From contig OY829538.1 in NCBI GenBank assembly GCA_963691705.1, positions 30,772,836-30,836,835 of the forward strand: DNA of 64,000 nucleotides. The letters run 5' to 3'. Below, piece after piece: positions 33,112 through 43,230 of the stretch. A program made the position numbers and the translations under genes. The notes below the pieces were generated by a model. That model searched no databases. It was not told the DNA's origin and saw only the letters and a program-made list of their open reading frames with translations. The number at the start of each line of letters is the position of its first letter. Within the stretch, counting starts at the first letter, position 1. The stretch is from Viola odorata (Eukaryota > Streptophyta > Magnoliopsida > Malpighiales > Violaceae).

Positions 33112-35750
33112 TCAATCATCTTCAGAACTACTGTCATCAGTCATCGCCCTTGTGTCATCTGCTACGACTGGATCCTGCATGCATACCCGAGTTATTTTCA
33201 TCGTCTTGCACAGAAAAAATCAAACCAGTGGCAAGCAGGTGCTTATTACAAGGCAGAGAGAAGCCTTACCGGCATCTTATCCCAGTTCTTCAACTTAGAA
33301 TTTGTTAGCATGTAGTTGTCACGTAATGGAGCCCAAGATGGCCCTTCGCCTGAAGCAGTTTGGACCTAAGTGTCATGAAACCAAGAAATGTCAAAACTCT
33401 CATCAACCACAAAACAAAAGAGAAAAACAATGGCCTCAAGTTATGATCCAGAGCAGACATGGTTGTCTAATTTGTACAAGTTGACGTTACATCGTTGTAA
33501 AACCACCAAAATTGTGCATACTTTCAGCCAATAGATTCATCTTATTTATTTATACCATAAATTTTTTAGAAGAATAAATGCATAGAATCTAAACATTGAA
33601 GGCTTTATGCATGTATGCAAAGCAGTATCTAGGAATGCATAAAGTCCCCATGACTTATGCAGAGCTATGCGAACACGAAGAGAAAGATGGAACCTTGGCA
33701 GAACTGTCAGCACCAGGTGTCTTGCGTAGCTCTGAAAAGAAGGCTTCTTTCCTCCGCTTCTTGATCACTGACAGGAATGAGAGATGTTTAATTAGGTAAA
33801 ATAAAAATCTAAAAAACGGCATCAATTTAAAAGCAACAACGAGGATGCCACCAAGTTACTGTAAGAGCAAATGACAAAGACAAGATTATCAACACATCCG
33901 ACAGTATTTTCAACACCTCAATCAAGGTAATTCTGCATTATATGCCATCTCTTTTTATGCTCTATTACAGAGGATATAGAAATCCAAACATGTCATCTCC
34001 TGAACATCTTTATGCCATCATTTTAGTAATTAGATTTGCCAAAAAAAAGTTCAAGAGGCTACCCTAGAGTAGTAGTTAACTGAGGCTCGACAGACCCCCA
34101 CTAAGAAGCAAGAAAGTAGGAACTACTAAAACAGTTATTCCTTCTAGCCAGAGCTCCACAAAGTTCTTTTTTCACTTATATGTTCAATCAGTGAAGGCTA
34201 GCCAACTATGAAGTTCAAGTCGTAAGGTCTTCAGAGGAAGATTCACATGTTTATGTACTATGGTCTATTATATCTAATGAAAAAAACAACATTAACTTTT
34301 AGCTCTAAATAAATTTTAAAACGACCTACACTCTTAATTCTTATCCGAAACACAGAAGAAAAAATGGAATTGTAAGAATAAGAAATACCAAAATCATAGG
34401 TGGAGTGTCATGGTACCTTTCGCATCTTTTGACCTTGAAGGATTCAATCCTTTCTGCGCATACTGTGCCTTGTTAACCTATACAGTATGAAACCCAAAAA
34501 ATCTTCAACTAGTGAGGCAGCAAACCTAAAAGTAGACTCAAGAGCATCATACAATTACAGACTCTTGTTAATTAAAACACAGCAGAACAAAATCTTCACA
34601 AAACAACTTACAGCATTAAATAACTTGACCGCTGAAAACGCCAAGAACACATGCAGTAAACATGAACTATGTTAGCATAGGAAGCAACACTTAAAATCTT
34701 GTGGATAAACAACAATGTTGTAGCTTATATCAAGACCAATCAATTAGAACAGAACCAATTACCTCCCTTCGTAGCCACGCTTATTAGAAACTTCTCATGT
34801 GAATCTAAATAATTTAGAGGTTTTACATGTCCCTTCTCTGCCACCTATAAACAGAAACGACTACAGTGTTGTAAACCTTACATCAATCAGAAGCAGTGAC
34901 ATAAATAAGTAAGAAAAGTGTTGTAAACCTTACATCAATCAGAAGCAGTGACATAAATAAGTAAGAAAATAGAAATAGATAGAAAGCAAAGCAAAGAGCA
35001 GAAGCGGGGGATACAAAAAATAATTTCCCCTAAACTGAAAACAACAAGTACAAAATCGAGCAAAACCGCAACAGTAATCAAAATACCAATTGTTTCTTCT
35101 TCCTGGCCTCTCCCTTAACCTTCCTATCTGCCATTTCCTCAGCAAGTTTCTCATCTACAAGCTTCTTGTGTCCTGATAACACTGGTCCCTGCAAAACCCC
35201 ACACCAAAGTTCCAAAATTCCGAACTATCAAACTCAATACCAAAAGCAGCTCATAAACAAAAGAAAACACAACACAGCAAGCTTAGCTCACCAATGCTTC
35301 ATCAGATACACTCAACTTCAAAATACTTTTAAAAGCAATCCTAAATGCTCTACAACCCTCAATAAACCTAGTAATTCCGGGCTCAATGACACCATCTTCT
35401 TCCTCGTGATCGTTATCGGACCCATCAGACCCATCAAGTTGAATGCCTAAACCTCCTTTCTTCTCCACTGGCCCCTTCTCATCGTCAGTATCCGCAGAAT
35501 CTGAGTTTTCACCTCCAACCTTGCCAGCATTCTCATCCTCTTTCGCATCACCTTCATCTTCATCATCAGTGTTATAGTCTCGAGCCTTTTTCCTAAGAAA
35601 TTTCTTGAACTTAGGGTCTATTCTTTTGCTTCTTTCTTTGACAACTTCAAAACTTCTTTGTTTTTTGTTTGATTTACTACCTTTCTTGTACGCTGGTTTT
35701 CTCCTCTTCAAAGCTTGGAGTGATTCTGGCAGGTGTGCTTCGTTCGCCAT
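33112..35750 (-). CDS. RRP15: RRP15-like ribosome biogenesis protein
   Basis: Eight exons on the minus strand join in phase with GT...AG introns: 35750-35292, 35188-35087, 34844-34763, 34631-34612, 34477-34417, 33767-33694, 33365-33270 and 33204-33112, giving 328 residues. The N-terminus is basic (RRKPAYKKGSKSNKKQR), followed by an acidic stretch (about 60-125). The Rrp15p domain starts at GITRFIEGCRAFRIAFKSIL and continues through GPVLSGHKKLVDEKLAEE, KGHVKPLNYLDSHEKF, KLFNAVNKAQYAQKGLNPS and VIKKRRKEAFFSEL. The C-terminus has the conserved GPSWAPLRDNYMLTNSKLK and ends SSSEDD. The start is the first ATG of the domain-bearing frame. RRP15 is a nucleolar pre-60S factor needed for large-subunit rRNA processing. 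Exon 4 is only 20 nt. No disabling change is seen. The exon 6 donor (AAG|GTTCC) and the last acceptor are the least certain junctions. Confidence 0.9.
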
Positions 35751-35847
35751 AACTTGCTTCAATACTCGTACAGGTAAAACCAATGAGAAAATAAACTAGG
35801 CGGGGATGAAGAAGATGATTAGGCGCTAGGGCTTACTGCAGATTGCA

Positions 35848-35890
35848 AAACCCTATGGGTTTTCTCTTCTTCTTTCGGTTTATATGGGCT
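35848..35890 (-). promoter_or_regulatory. Telo-box and site II motif upstream of RRP15
   Basis: AAACCCTA (35848-35855) and TGGGCT (35885-35890) lie about 100-140 bp upstream of the RRP15 ATG. This telo-box plus site II pairing is characteristic of plant ribosomal-protein and ribosome-biogenesis promoters and fits the gene's function. Copy A (30.7 kb) keeps TGGGCT but has a one-base loss in this telo-box. Confidence 0.7.
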
Positions 35891-36179
35891 TTTTCTTTTT
35901 CTTTTTTAAGGGCTAACTTCAAATTTTACCCCGAATTGTATCATAGGATTTTAATTAGTTACATGTGAAAGTAAATATTGTTAATTCACTTCAGTATCTC
36001 ATCTTGAGCATCACCTTGTACAGTTATAATATAGTTGAAAAGATGCTAATAGTAATACTAAAATAAATAATAAAATTTAGCTTAATTAAATTGGATGAGA
36101 TTAATGATTATTTTATTTTTATTTAAAAATTATTAAAAAATTGTAGGTTCAACAAAATGGTAGTTAAAAGAGATCGTTA

Positions 36180-36340
36180 CTCCCTCCGTTACTGAATAAT
36201 TGTCGCGCACGCATATCAATATTGGCCGGATGATTCACTATTTGATCCCAAAAAAAGTACGAATTTTTTTGGGATCAAATAGTGAGTCATCCGGCCAATA
36301 TTGGTATGCGTGCGCGACAATTATTCAGTAACGGAGGGAG
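36180..36340. mobile_element. Stowaway MITE, almost perfect full-length hairpin
   Basis: It is 161 bp, bounded by TA on both sides. The two halves (CTCCCTCCGTTACTGAATAA... and ...TTATTCAGTAACGGAGGGAG) are reverse complements nearly to the centre, with only two or so mismatched pairs and a short loop around GTACGAA. Stowaway elements depend on mariner-like transposases. The copy is young and lies in the RRP15 upstream region. Confidence 0.92.
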
Positions 36341-37651
36341 TAATGTACTATTCTAATTTTAATTTTAATTTTCTCAAATAGACTTAACATTTTTTAAAAG
36401 AAATTAACTAATTTATTCAAAAAAATATTAGGTAACAAACCCAATAAATAAATTGAAATTTGTACTTTCATAAATCTAACACGTCTATAATTTTCATTAA
36501 CGCATTTCTATAAATAAATAATAAATTAAAAGAATACTTTTTACATGAAAATAAATATCTAACAGTTTTTACATAATTGGAAATAAATTGAAATAAACAA
36601 AAATAAAATTAGATTGAAAGAATCCTCTTGCTAACATGTATTTATGAATGGAAAAGGACAAGGAAGAAAAAATGGTTGATTCATGGTGGAATTGATGATG
36701 TGCTGAAAAAAACAAACATGGATCAATTAATGTTATTTCTTATAAAATAAAAATATTAAAATTTCAAACTCGAATCATTTTATCTACCATTTCTATTTAT
36801 ATATAAAAAAAATAGGGTGGGACCATGGGAGTGAGACATGTGATAGGAGACAACAACAAAACAAGAGAATTAAAAAGGAAATACATGAGATTACATATGA
36901 CAAGGAAAGAGGATAGAAAACACAAGAGAATTTGTAAAGAGAGGGGTTCGCAAAAGAAAAAGAATCAATTGTCTTTTTCTTCTATGTGCTTATAACGTGT
37001 GCAATCTATAAAAATATAAAAGTAAGTTTGTATGCAAGTTTGAGAAAAAGCCACATAAAATCCATAAATTCTCATTTGTTATTTTTAAATTCCAATACAT
37101 GTGATATAATAATTTTTAATTCTATTTATTTAATATTTTTATATTATTATTTTCACTCAATTAATGTATTATATTTATTTATTAATTTTAATGCAATTTA
37201 TGATATATAACTTTAGAACTTTTCACTTACACTATTAAATTAATTTAATATTCATAATTAATCTATTTAATTTAATATAATTTATTATGGCATTTGAAAG
37301 AAATGGTGTTAAAAAATTTGAAAGGTTGTATGATTTTCTATATGTTTATTTTATTTACAAAAATAATGGGAAGTGTCTACAAAATGTTGATAGTGATATT
37401 TTTGTAAGTCAAGGTTGGTTGTATTTTTATTTATTTTAGTTTCAATTGATTAGTGTTTAATTGTCAAAATAATTATATATTATGTAAAATATCAATGTAC
37501 ATGTTATGCGGAATTAATGAATATTGTTTAACATATACCGTATGAATGTTTGTTTATAATATAATTTACGCAACGCGTGAGTTTTAAACTACTTAATATT
37601 AAAAAGGTAAGATAGGAAGCAAACTAGTGCAATGGACCAAATGATAAAATA

Positions 37652-38699
37652 AGGAGGGGCACAGACTTTTCTAGCTTGATTCAGCTAGGGTAGGAGACTT
37701 TTTTGAATTCTCTGTTGTAGCTTGTCCTAACTCTGCTTGCAGCACCAGTTTTACTTCTCGGCTTCCCCACACTTAGGCTTTTGAGGGGGGGCTTCTTTCT
37801 TTTAGGATACTGCTAGGGCACGATGATGTTTCTGTTGAGTTGCCCTAGCTCCGCTTTCTGCACCTGAGCCTTAGCTTGGTCTACTTTCCCACACTTATGC
37901 TTTTCTAGACGTCCTTCTGTATGTCTAGCCCTCGACGCTACCATCAACAATTGCTGCTTACCTGCCAAGGAAATAGATCAAGAAAATTAAGCTCAAGTGG
38001 TCAGGAAAGAGAAGGAAAATAGAGGGGTAGGTGAGTGTCTAGGGCAAGATGGAAGAAAATGAGAAAAAGGGAGAAAAGAAAGAAAAGAAAGAAATGAGAC
38101 AATGATGCGAAGAATTTTGTCTTTTTGTTGCTTTCCCATGTCTAATGGTGCCTATATCCAGGGATATCATGCATACCTAGTTTGTGCCTAGCTAAGCATT
38201 CTATTCACACATGAAAGATTACGACATTGAGGCTCAAAGTGCTCACAAGGTGCTAATTGTGATTGCTGGTGTCTAGGCCTAGATGCAGATATAAGGTCTA
38301 ACAGGCAAAGAGTGAATGACTAGGCCTAGATATGATGTCAGACAGTTTATTTTAAGTGCAACAGTTTAGCATTGCGTTCATGTATGGGGGTTTTAAAATC
38401 GACAGTGCAGACTTTTGGCAAAAATCTAACAAAATCCTAAAAAATAAAATCTGAAATTTTTTGATTTTTTTTCACAAAACACTCAGTCATGCAATAAGCG
38501 GAAAATTAAACATGCAGTCAAACAATAATAAGCACAAATAAATCCCTCCCCATACTTAGGCAACGCATTGTCCTCAATGCGAGAAGGGCACAAAAAAATT
38601 CAACAAAAATTAAAGGAGTACAGTACAAGGAAGTCAATGAAAAGAGGTGAAAATGTTTTGAACCCTCCTCGAGGACAAGATAGATTGTTCGGGGGGGAA
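37652..38699 (-). mobile_element. 3' non-coding part of the old Athila-type element
   Basis: On the minus strand this follows the post-pol ORF. It contains GCATTGAGGACAATGC (38565-38580, complement) and several AAGTGTGGGGA-like polypurine motifs (near 37770, 37895 and 38555), features shared with the 3' part of the young Athila. It also carries perfect palindromes TCTAGGCCTAGA (38272-38283) and CTAGGCCTAG (38320-38329). A 3' LTR is not delimited. Confidence 0.55.
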
Positions 38700-40356
38700 T
38701 TAGGAAGGCGGGAGGTTGCGTCGGGCAACCTCCGCGGTTAGGCCTTGAAGCTCGGATAGGATGGCCTGGAGAAGACGCTCGAGAGATGGGGCAATGATTG
38801 TCATTGGCCCTGAAGATGTGGCGTCTTGGGCATGAGAAGCGAAAGGACGAGAAGCGCTATCTTAGGCATGACAAGGCCGTGTTGGCGGTTGAACTGCTGT
38901 TGGGTATTGGAAATCACCTCCATACTTGGCCCCGAAGACTTGTTCCTTTTGCGGTGTACAACCTGCGCTAAAACTCAATATACCCTGTGAGAGACAAAGA
39001 TGCCCCATCCTATCAAGGGTTTTGGGGTCTAACAACTAAAAGGGTACAGGTGTGAGAAGCGTAGTTTCTTCAAGATCGTGGCCTAAACGATTGATAACAA
39101 GTAGAGTGACAAGAGAACCGAATGCTGGGTTACGAGAATTATTCTGAATGCCAGTAATGGCGTTCGCAACCCAGTATCCTAAGTTAACTCGATGCTTATG
39201 CAACATGCACCAGAAGAAAAATAATTCTTGCAACGATAGTTGGCCCGAATTGTTATGTTTACCTACGAAGGTGAGGGCTAGATATCGATGCAAGATGCGC
39301 AAACAGGGGTCCCTAATCTCGTGTGCCTTGGATGATCGAGGGCTGAACTCGGCATTAGAATTGCCGGTCAGCTCTCGAAAGGCGATAGTAACATCAAAGT
39401 CAGAGGGGTAAACGGTCAAAGCATTCAAATACTTGGGAGTTTTCAGTTCAGCAGTAGACACAAAACCAAGAGAGCAATTAAAAGCATCGATAGACAACAC
39501 AGACCATTCATTCATCAAATGAAAATTGATAGCAGCAGAGGCAAATAAGTTTATGCCTTCCGGCTTAAAGCATTCAGGTTCAATCCAGAAAGAAGTAAAA
39601 AATTCGAGGCAGAGCTCGAGGTACGTTGGGTGTTCAAGGAAGAACAGAGCTTCCCACCCTATATTCCCTACAATCAAGGAAATCCAAATCTAGGCGCGCA
39701 TAGGGGCTAACACCTTTGGAATGAAAAAGATTAAGTTTATCTAAAGACACTTTATCGTGAAATTTTAGCCAACCCCTAGAAGAAGAAAGGTCAGAAGGAT
39801 CCTGAGATATGGATCGAAGGGTAGACGCAAAAATAGACGTCTTGCCCTCGATGGATGGTTGTTCCTCTACATGTTTGGGCTTCTTCGACGTCGAGGCCTT
39901 GGTCTTGCCCTTGCTGGCAGACGGGTTCTTACTCTTGTTGTCCACCGATGTTTCTGGTTCAGCCAGTTGACCCGCTCTGGCCGGAGTCGTAGCTTTTCCT
40001 TTCTTCGTCGCTTTCTTCTCCACGGCTTCCCTCTCCTTTGCTTCTTTTTTAGCGGCTTCCTTCTCCGTTGCTTCTCTAGCTTCATGCTCCTTATCGTCTT
40101 CCTCATCATATCCTTCACTACTCTCACCGGTTTCCTCCTCGCCGGCGTCTGTCTGTTCGGCCTCCTCCTCCTCCACCTCTTTTTCGGCCGGCGGCTTATC
40201 CTCCTCATGATCCGAATTGGATACCATTATGTCCTTTAGGACCTCCTCCACCGTGAGTTTCCTAACGACAGCTGGTGAGGGCTTTTTCATCTTGGGTATA
40301 CTGCTGGAAGTGGCGGACCCTGGTGGCAGTCTCACCACACGGCTGGATCTGGTCAT
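38700..40356 (-). pseudogene. Post-pol (env-like position) ORF of the old Athila element, decayed
   Basis: It starts at ATG 40356 (TRSSRVVRLPPGS), with a Glu/Lys/Ala-rich, highly charged region (roughly residues 45-150) and then the putative plant transposon protein domain: GWLKFHDKVSLDKL..., a frameshift near 39665, LEHPTYLELCLEFF and RVNLGYWVANAITG. It is closed by stops at 39036 and near 38870, with a terminal helical segment (APSLERLLQAILSELQGL) ending at 38700. The architecture matches the ORF at 2347-3697. A pyrimidine/AG acceptor-like site just upstream (near 40445) would fit expression from a spliced RNA, as proposed for env-like ORFs of Athila elements. The open frame continuing upstream to 40584 enters the young LTR and is an artefact of the insertion. 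Confidence 0.55.
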
Positions 40357-40558
40357 GGTGGACGTTGGTGGGACGGAGCCGGTGACCTCGAGTTCATCGT
40401 CGACCGGACCAGTTGCTGGTGAGCTAGTGATGGGGGCTGTGTCCGAGCAATAAAATAATTGAGAAAATCCAAAAATAAAAGAGAGAGAGGGATAAAAGTT
40501 CTGGCAATCAATTAATAGGGAGCCAAAGGATGAGACAAAATGTGAGGCCTCGCCTCTA

Positions 40559-40563
40559 GTGAC
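40559..40563. repeat. Target-site duplication GTGAC, left copy
   Basis: GTGAC directly precedes the first LTR base and is repeated right after the third LTR (59501-59505). Confidence 0.9.
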
Positions 40564-42219
40564 TGATTGATGGTTTATTTTCAATGTTTTATCTTCTCTT
40601 TTATTATTAATTGAGATGATAATTATGCTACTTTGAGCTTGTTTCCTTCCTATTTTGCTTTTCAGGCTTAATAATCGTTAATTGAGGAAAAGGAACGAAA
40701 AGCTTGAAGATCAGAGCCAAAAACAATCAATCAGAGTTGGAATTTTGATTTCAGCCTGCTGCCTCCCGAGTTTGGTCTCTTCGTCCCAGGGCCATTGCAC
40801 CAATCTGCCGATTCCAGCTCTTCTCGAGGCCTTGACATGAAGCGACCTGTCAGAGTTCCAGCCTGGACAGCACTGAGCGTACTTTTGTATTTTTATTTGT
40901 GAGTGCTGGTTTAACCAGCCTGGAACCTGGAGGACTTGAGCACGAGTATTAGTGCCTGGATTCTCTCTTCCACCTTGCAGAGGCACAAGGGGACATCAAT
41001 GGAAGAATGATGAAACATTCCCCTTGTTTTATTCAAGATTATTCTCTCCTAAAGTAAGGTAGTGCCCAGCACCAGCCTGGTATGGCAGCACATGCTGCAA
41101 TTATTTTATGGTGAAGGCTGGACCTCTGAAGTATATTTTGAGAGGGGGAAGAACCAGACCGGAAAAAAAGAGAGGGAGAACAGTAGAGAGAAATCAGCAT
41201 TTTCCAACCTTTTTCCAGATTTTCCAGCTTTCTTTGCAATTTCGGATTTGAATTCCTTTTGTTTATTTTAATTATGTATTGTAACTAAACTCTAAGTTCC
41301 TGGTAGGGATCAAGAGATTGGCTGGTATGTTGATTGTGAGACTTGTTTAAAGCTTCATAGAAATGAATTTCATATTTCAAACCTTCTTATTTTAATTTTA
41401 AACTTGTCTTTATTAATTTTTGAGCTTGATCACCTTGAATTTAATTCGGGCAAGTGGAGTCAGTTCTCTTGTGATTAAATCACTCTTAGAGAACAGCAGT
41501 AGACGATTCAGCAGGGTATGAGGGGCATGTACTTGGTCTATGCTGAAAGAAGGAGTTGAATTAGGCGGTCATCCCATCCCAAGGCCTTGAGAAGGGCCGA
41601 CCTAGGTGACAGCTGGGTCAAGTGCCAGACTAGACCAGACTTGTGGATGATGATAGTACTCCCTTGTCTAGGAGAGGGACCTCACTGTTTTTAATCAATC
41701 TCTTGAGCTCTTCCTTAAGTATTCTGATCCCTTTGTCGAAGGCTCTGCATAGCCAAGCAAAGTGGCGGATCAAGAGTCTTAGGATGAGCTTAGGAAGATT
41801 AGGGTGTTTAAAATGAAGTGATTCTATTAAATACTTTTGTAGCAGGTTGGGAATCTAGTGTGAGCTGGTTCCACAACTTCTTCTATGAAAACCATTTCAA
41901 AAATGTATTTCGTCAATGATCAACAACTTACCAATGCCATCTCGCAATGATCTCTACCCGGAATATTTTCTCCACTGTAATTCTCTCCGTTTTAAAGCTG
42001 TTTTTATTGTTTGCAACTGATCTTAAATCCACTGTATTTTCGTTTAATTGTTATTTCACCCCAAAACTTGGTTTCTTTTGCTTGGTTATTTGCAGGAACT
42101 ACAAGAATTAGACGAGCTTGTCCTTGTGGGATCGATCCTCTCACCACTATCTGCATTAATTTGTAGCATAGCACTGAGTTGTATTTTTATTTTATGCGGG
42201 ACATGCGACGCACCCGTCA
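40564..42219 (+). repeat. LTR 1 (outer left)
   Basis: TGATTGATGG...CACCCGTCA, 1656 bp. By eye it is identical to LTR 3; LTR 2 differs at one site (G at 41302 here, A at 49944). Confidence 0.92.
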
Positions 42220-42224
42220 TAAAT

Positions 42225-42242
42225 TGGCGCTGTTGCCGGGGA
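42225..42242 (+). other. Primer-binding site, Asp-tRNA type (copy 1)
   Basis: TGGCGCTGTTGCCGGGGA lies five bases after the LTR. It matches the complement of the plant tRNA-Asp 3' end with one mismatch, the primer used by Athila elements. Confidence 0.85.
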
Positions 42243-42273
42243 CAACGTGTTCTAATTTTTGATTTTCTTGTTC

Positions 42274-43230
42274 ATGACCAGGTCATCTAGTTCACAACCA
42301 CTACCCTACATTCCAGAGATTTCCAGAACGGAAACAGCAATCAGAATTTCCAAACGAAAATTCAGTGAGTTTTCCTTATCCGGATCAGATTCAGAAACAG
42401 AAGTCAGTTCATCTCGAGACCTTGAGACGGATCAACCAGAATCTGACGCTGAACCTGAACCAGAGATGGCCAATCCACCTGAACCTACCCTTCGAGAGCT
42501 CAATCAAGGAGCTGAACAGGAGTCTTTCCTGTGTATTAACTACCGTCCAGTACCTAATGACTGGGCCGTGAAGTCAAATGTCATGCACAACCTCAGCAAA
42601 TTCAGAGGTCATGCATCCGAAAATCCTTACAAGCACCTCCAGAAATTTCAATTTGAATGTGATGCACTTAAACCCACTGGAGTGAGCCTTGAACGAGCTA
42701 AATTGAGAGCTTTTCCATGGTCTTTAGAGGACTCAGCAAAGAACTGGTTTTTCAGTCTTCCACACAACTCCATCAACACTTGGGCTGAAATGGCTGCCAC
42801 TTTTCTCAAGAAATATTGGTCAGCCACCAAAGCAGGAGCAGCTAGGAAGAGTCTTGTTGCTATTCAGCAACAAGGAGATGAGTCTTTTGGCGAATACCAT
42901 CAGAGGTTTAAAGACCTCCAAGAGGTCTGTCCTACCCATGGCGTGGCAGAGCAATCACTCATACAATATTTCTATGATGGGATGTGTATTAAGGATAAAG
43001 AGAAGCTCGATTCTGCTGCTGGAGGAGCATTGTTGGACTTGACACCAAGTCGAGCAAGGACCCTTATTCAAACTTTGGCGGATAATTGCCAACAAAACGG
43101 AACCTATGATCGTACCTCTACTGCTCATAACTTGAACGTGGCTGCTCTTGAGAGACACATGGAAGAAGTCTCTAGTTTTTTGAAAAATTTCCCAGCTACC
43201 ATAGCTCAAATTCAGCAAATTCCACCTTAG
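42274..43230 (+). CDS. Gag of Athila-type element (copy 1), ends at an amber codon
   Basis: The frame starts at ATG 42274 (MTRSSSSQPL), 32 bp after the primer site, and ends at TAG 43228-43230: 318 residues. Residues 1-80 are a Ser/Glu/Pro-rich spacer. About 85-230 is the retrotransposon Gag domain (FRGHASENPYKHLQKFQFEC, KLRAFPWSLEDSAKNWFFSL, GESFGEYHQRF-like DESFGEYHQRF, LIQYFYDGM). The CCHC zinc knuckle that normally closes such a Gag lies beyond the TAG in the same frame, so this product lacks it unless the stop is read through. Gag forms the particle that packages the RNA. Confidence 0.88.
   Translation: MTRSSSSQPLPYIPEISRTETAIRISKRKFSEFSLSGSDSETEVSSSRDLETDQPESDAEPEPEMANPPEPTLRELNQGAEQESFLCINYRPVPNDWAVKSNVMHNLSKFRGHASENPYKHLQKFQFECDALKPTGVSLERAKLRAFPWSLEDSAKNWFFSLPHNSINTWAEMAATFLKKYWSATKAGAARKSLVAIQQQGDESFGEYHQRFKDLQEVCPTHGVAEQSLIQYFYDGMCIKDKEKLDSAAGGALLDLTPSRARTLIQTLADNCQQNGTYDRTSTAHNLNVAALERHMEEVSSFLKNFPATIAQIQQIPP

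Larger units (their letters stand above)
35821..37651. repeat. RRP15 upstream region (copy B of the duplicated segment)
   Basis: Partner of 30712-32340. It starts about 70 bp upstream of the RRP15 ATG and ends at GTGCAATGGACCAAATG, where the old Athila-type sequence begins. It is longer than copy A partly because of the Stowaway insertion. Confidence 0.85.

Noticed and set aside
40357..40584. Upstream extension of the post-pol ORF to 40584
   Set aside because: The last seven codons lie in LTR 1 of the young insertion, so the apparent start is created by the insertion.
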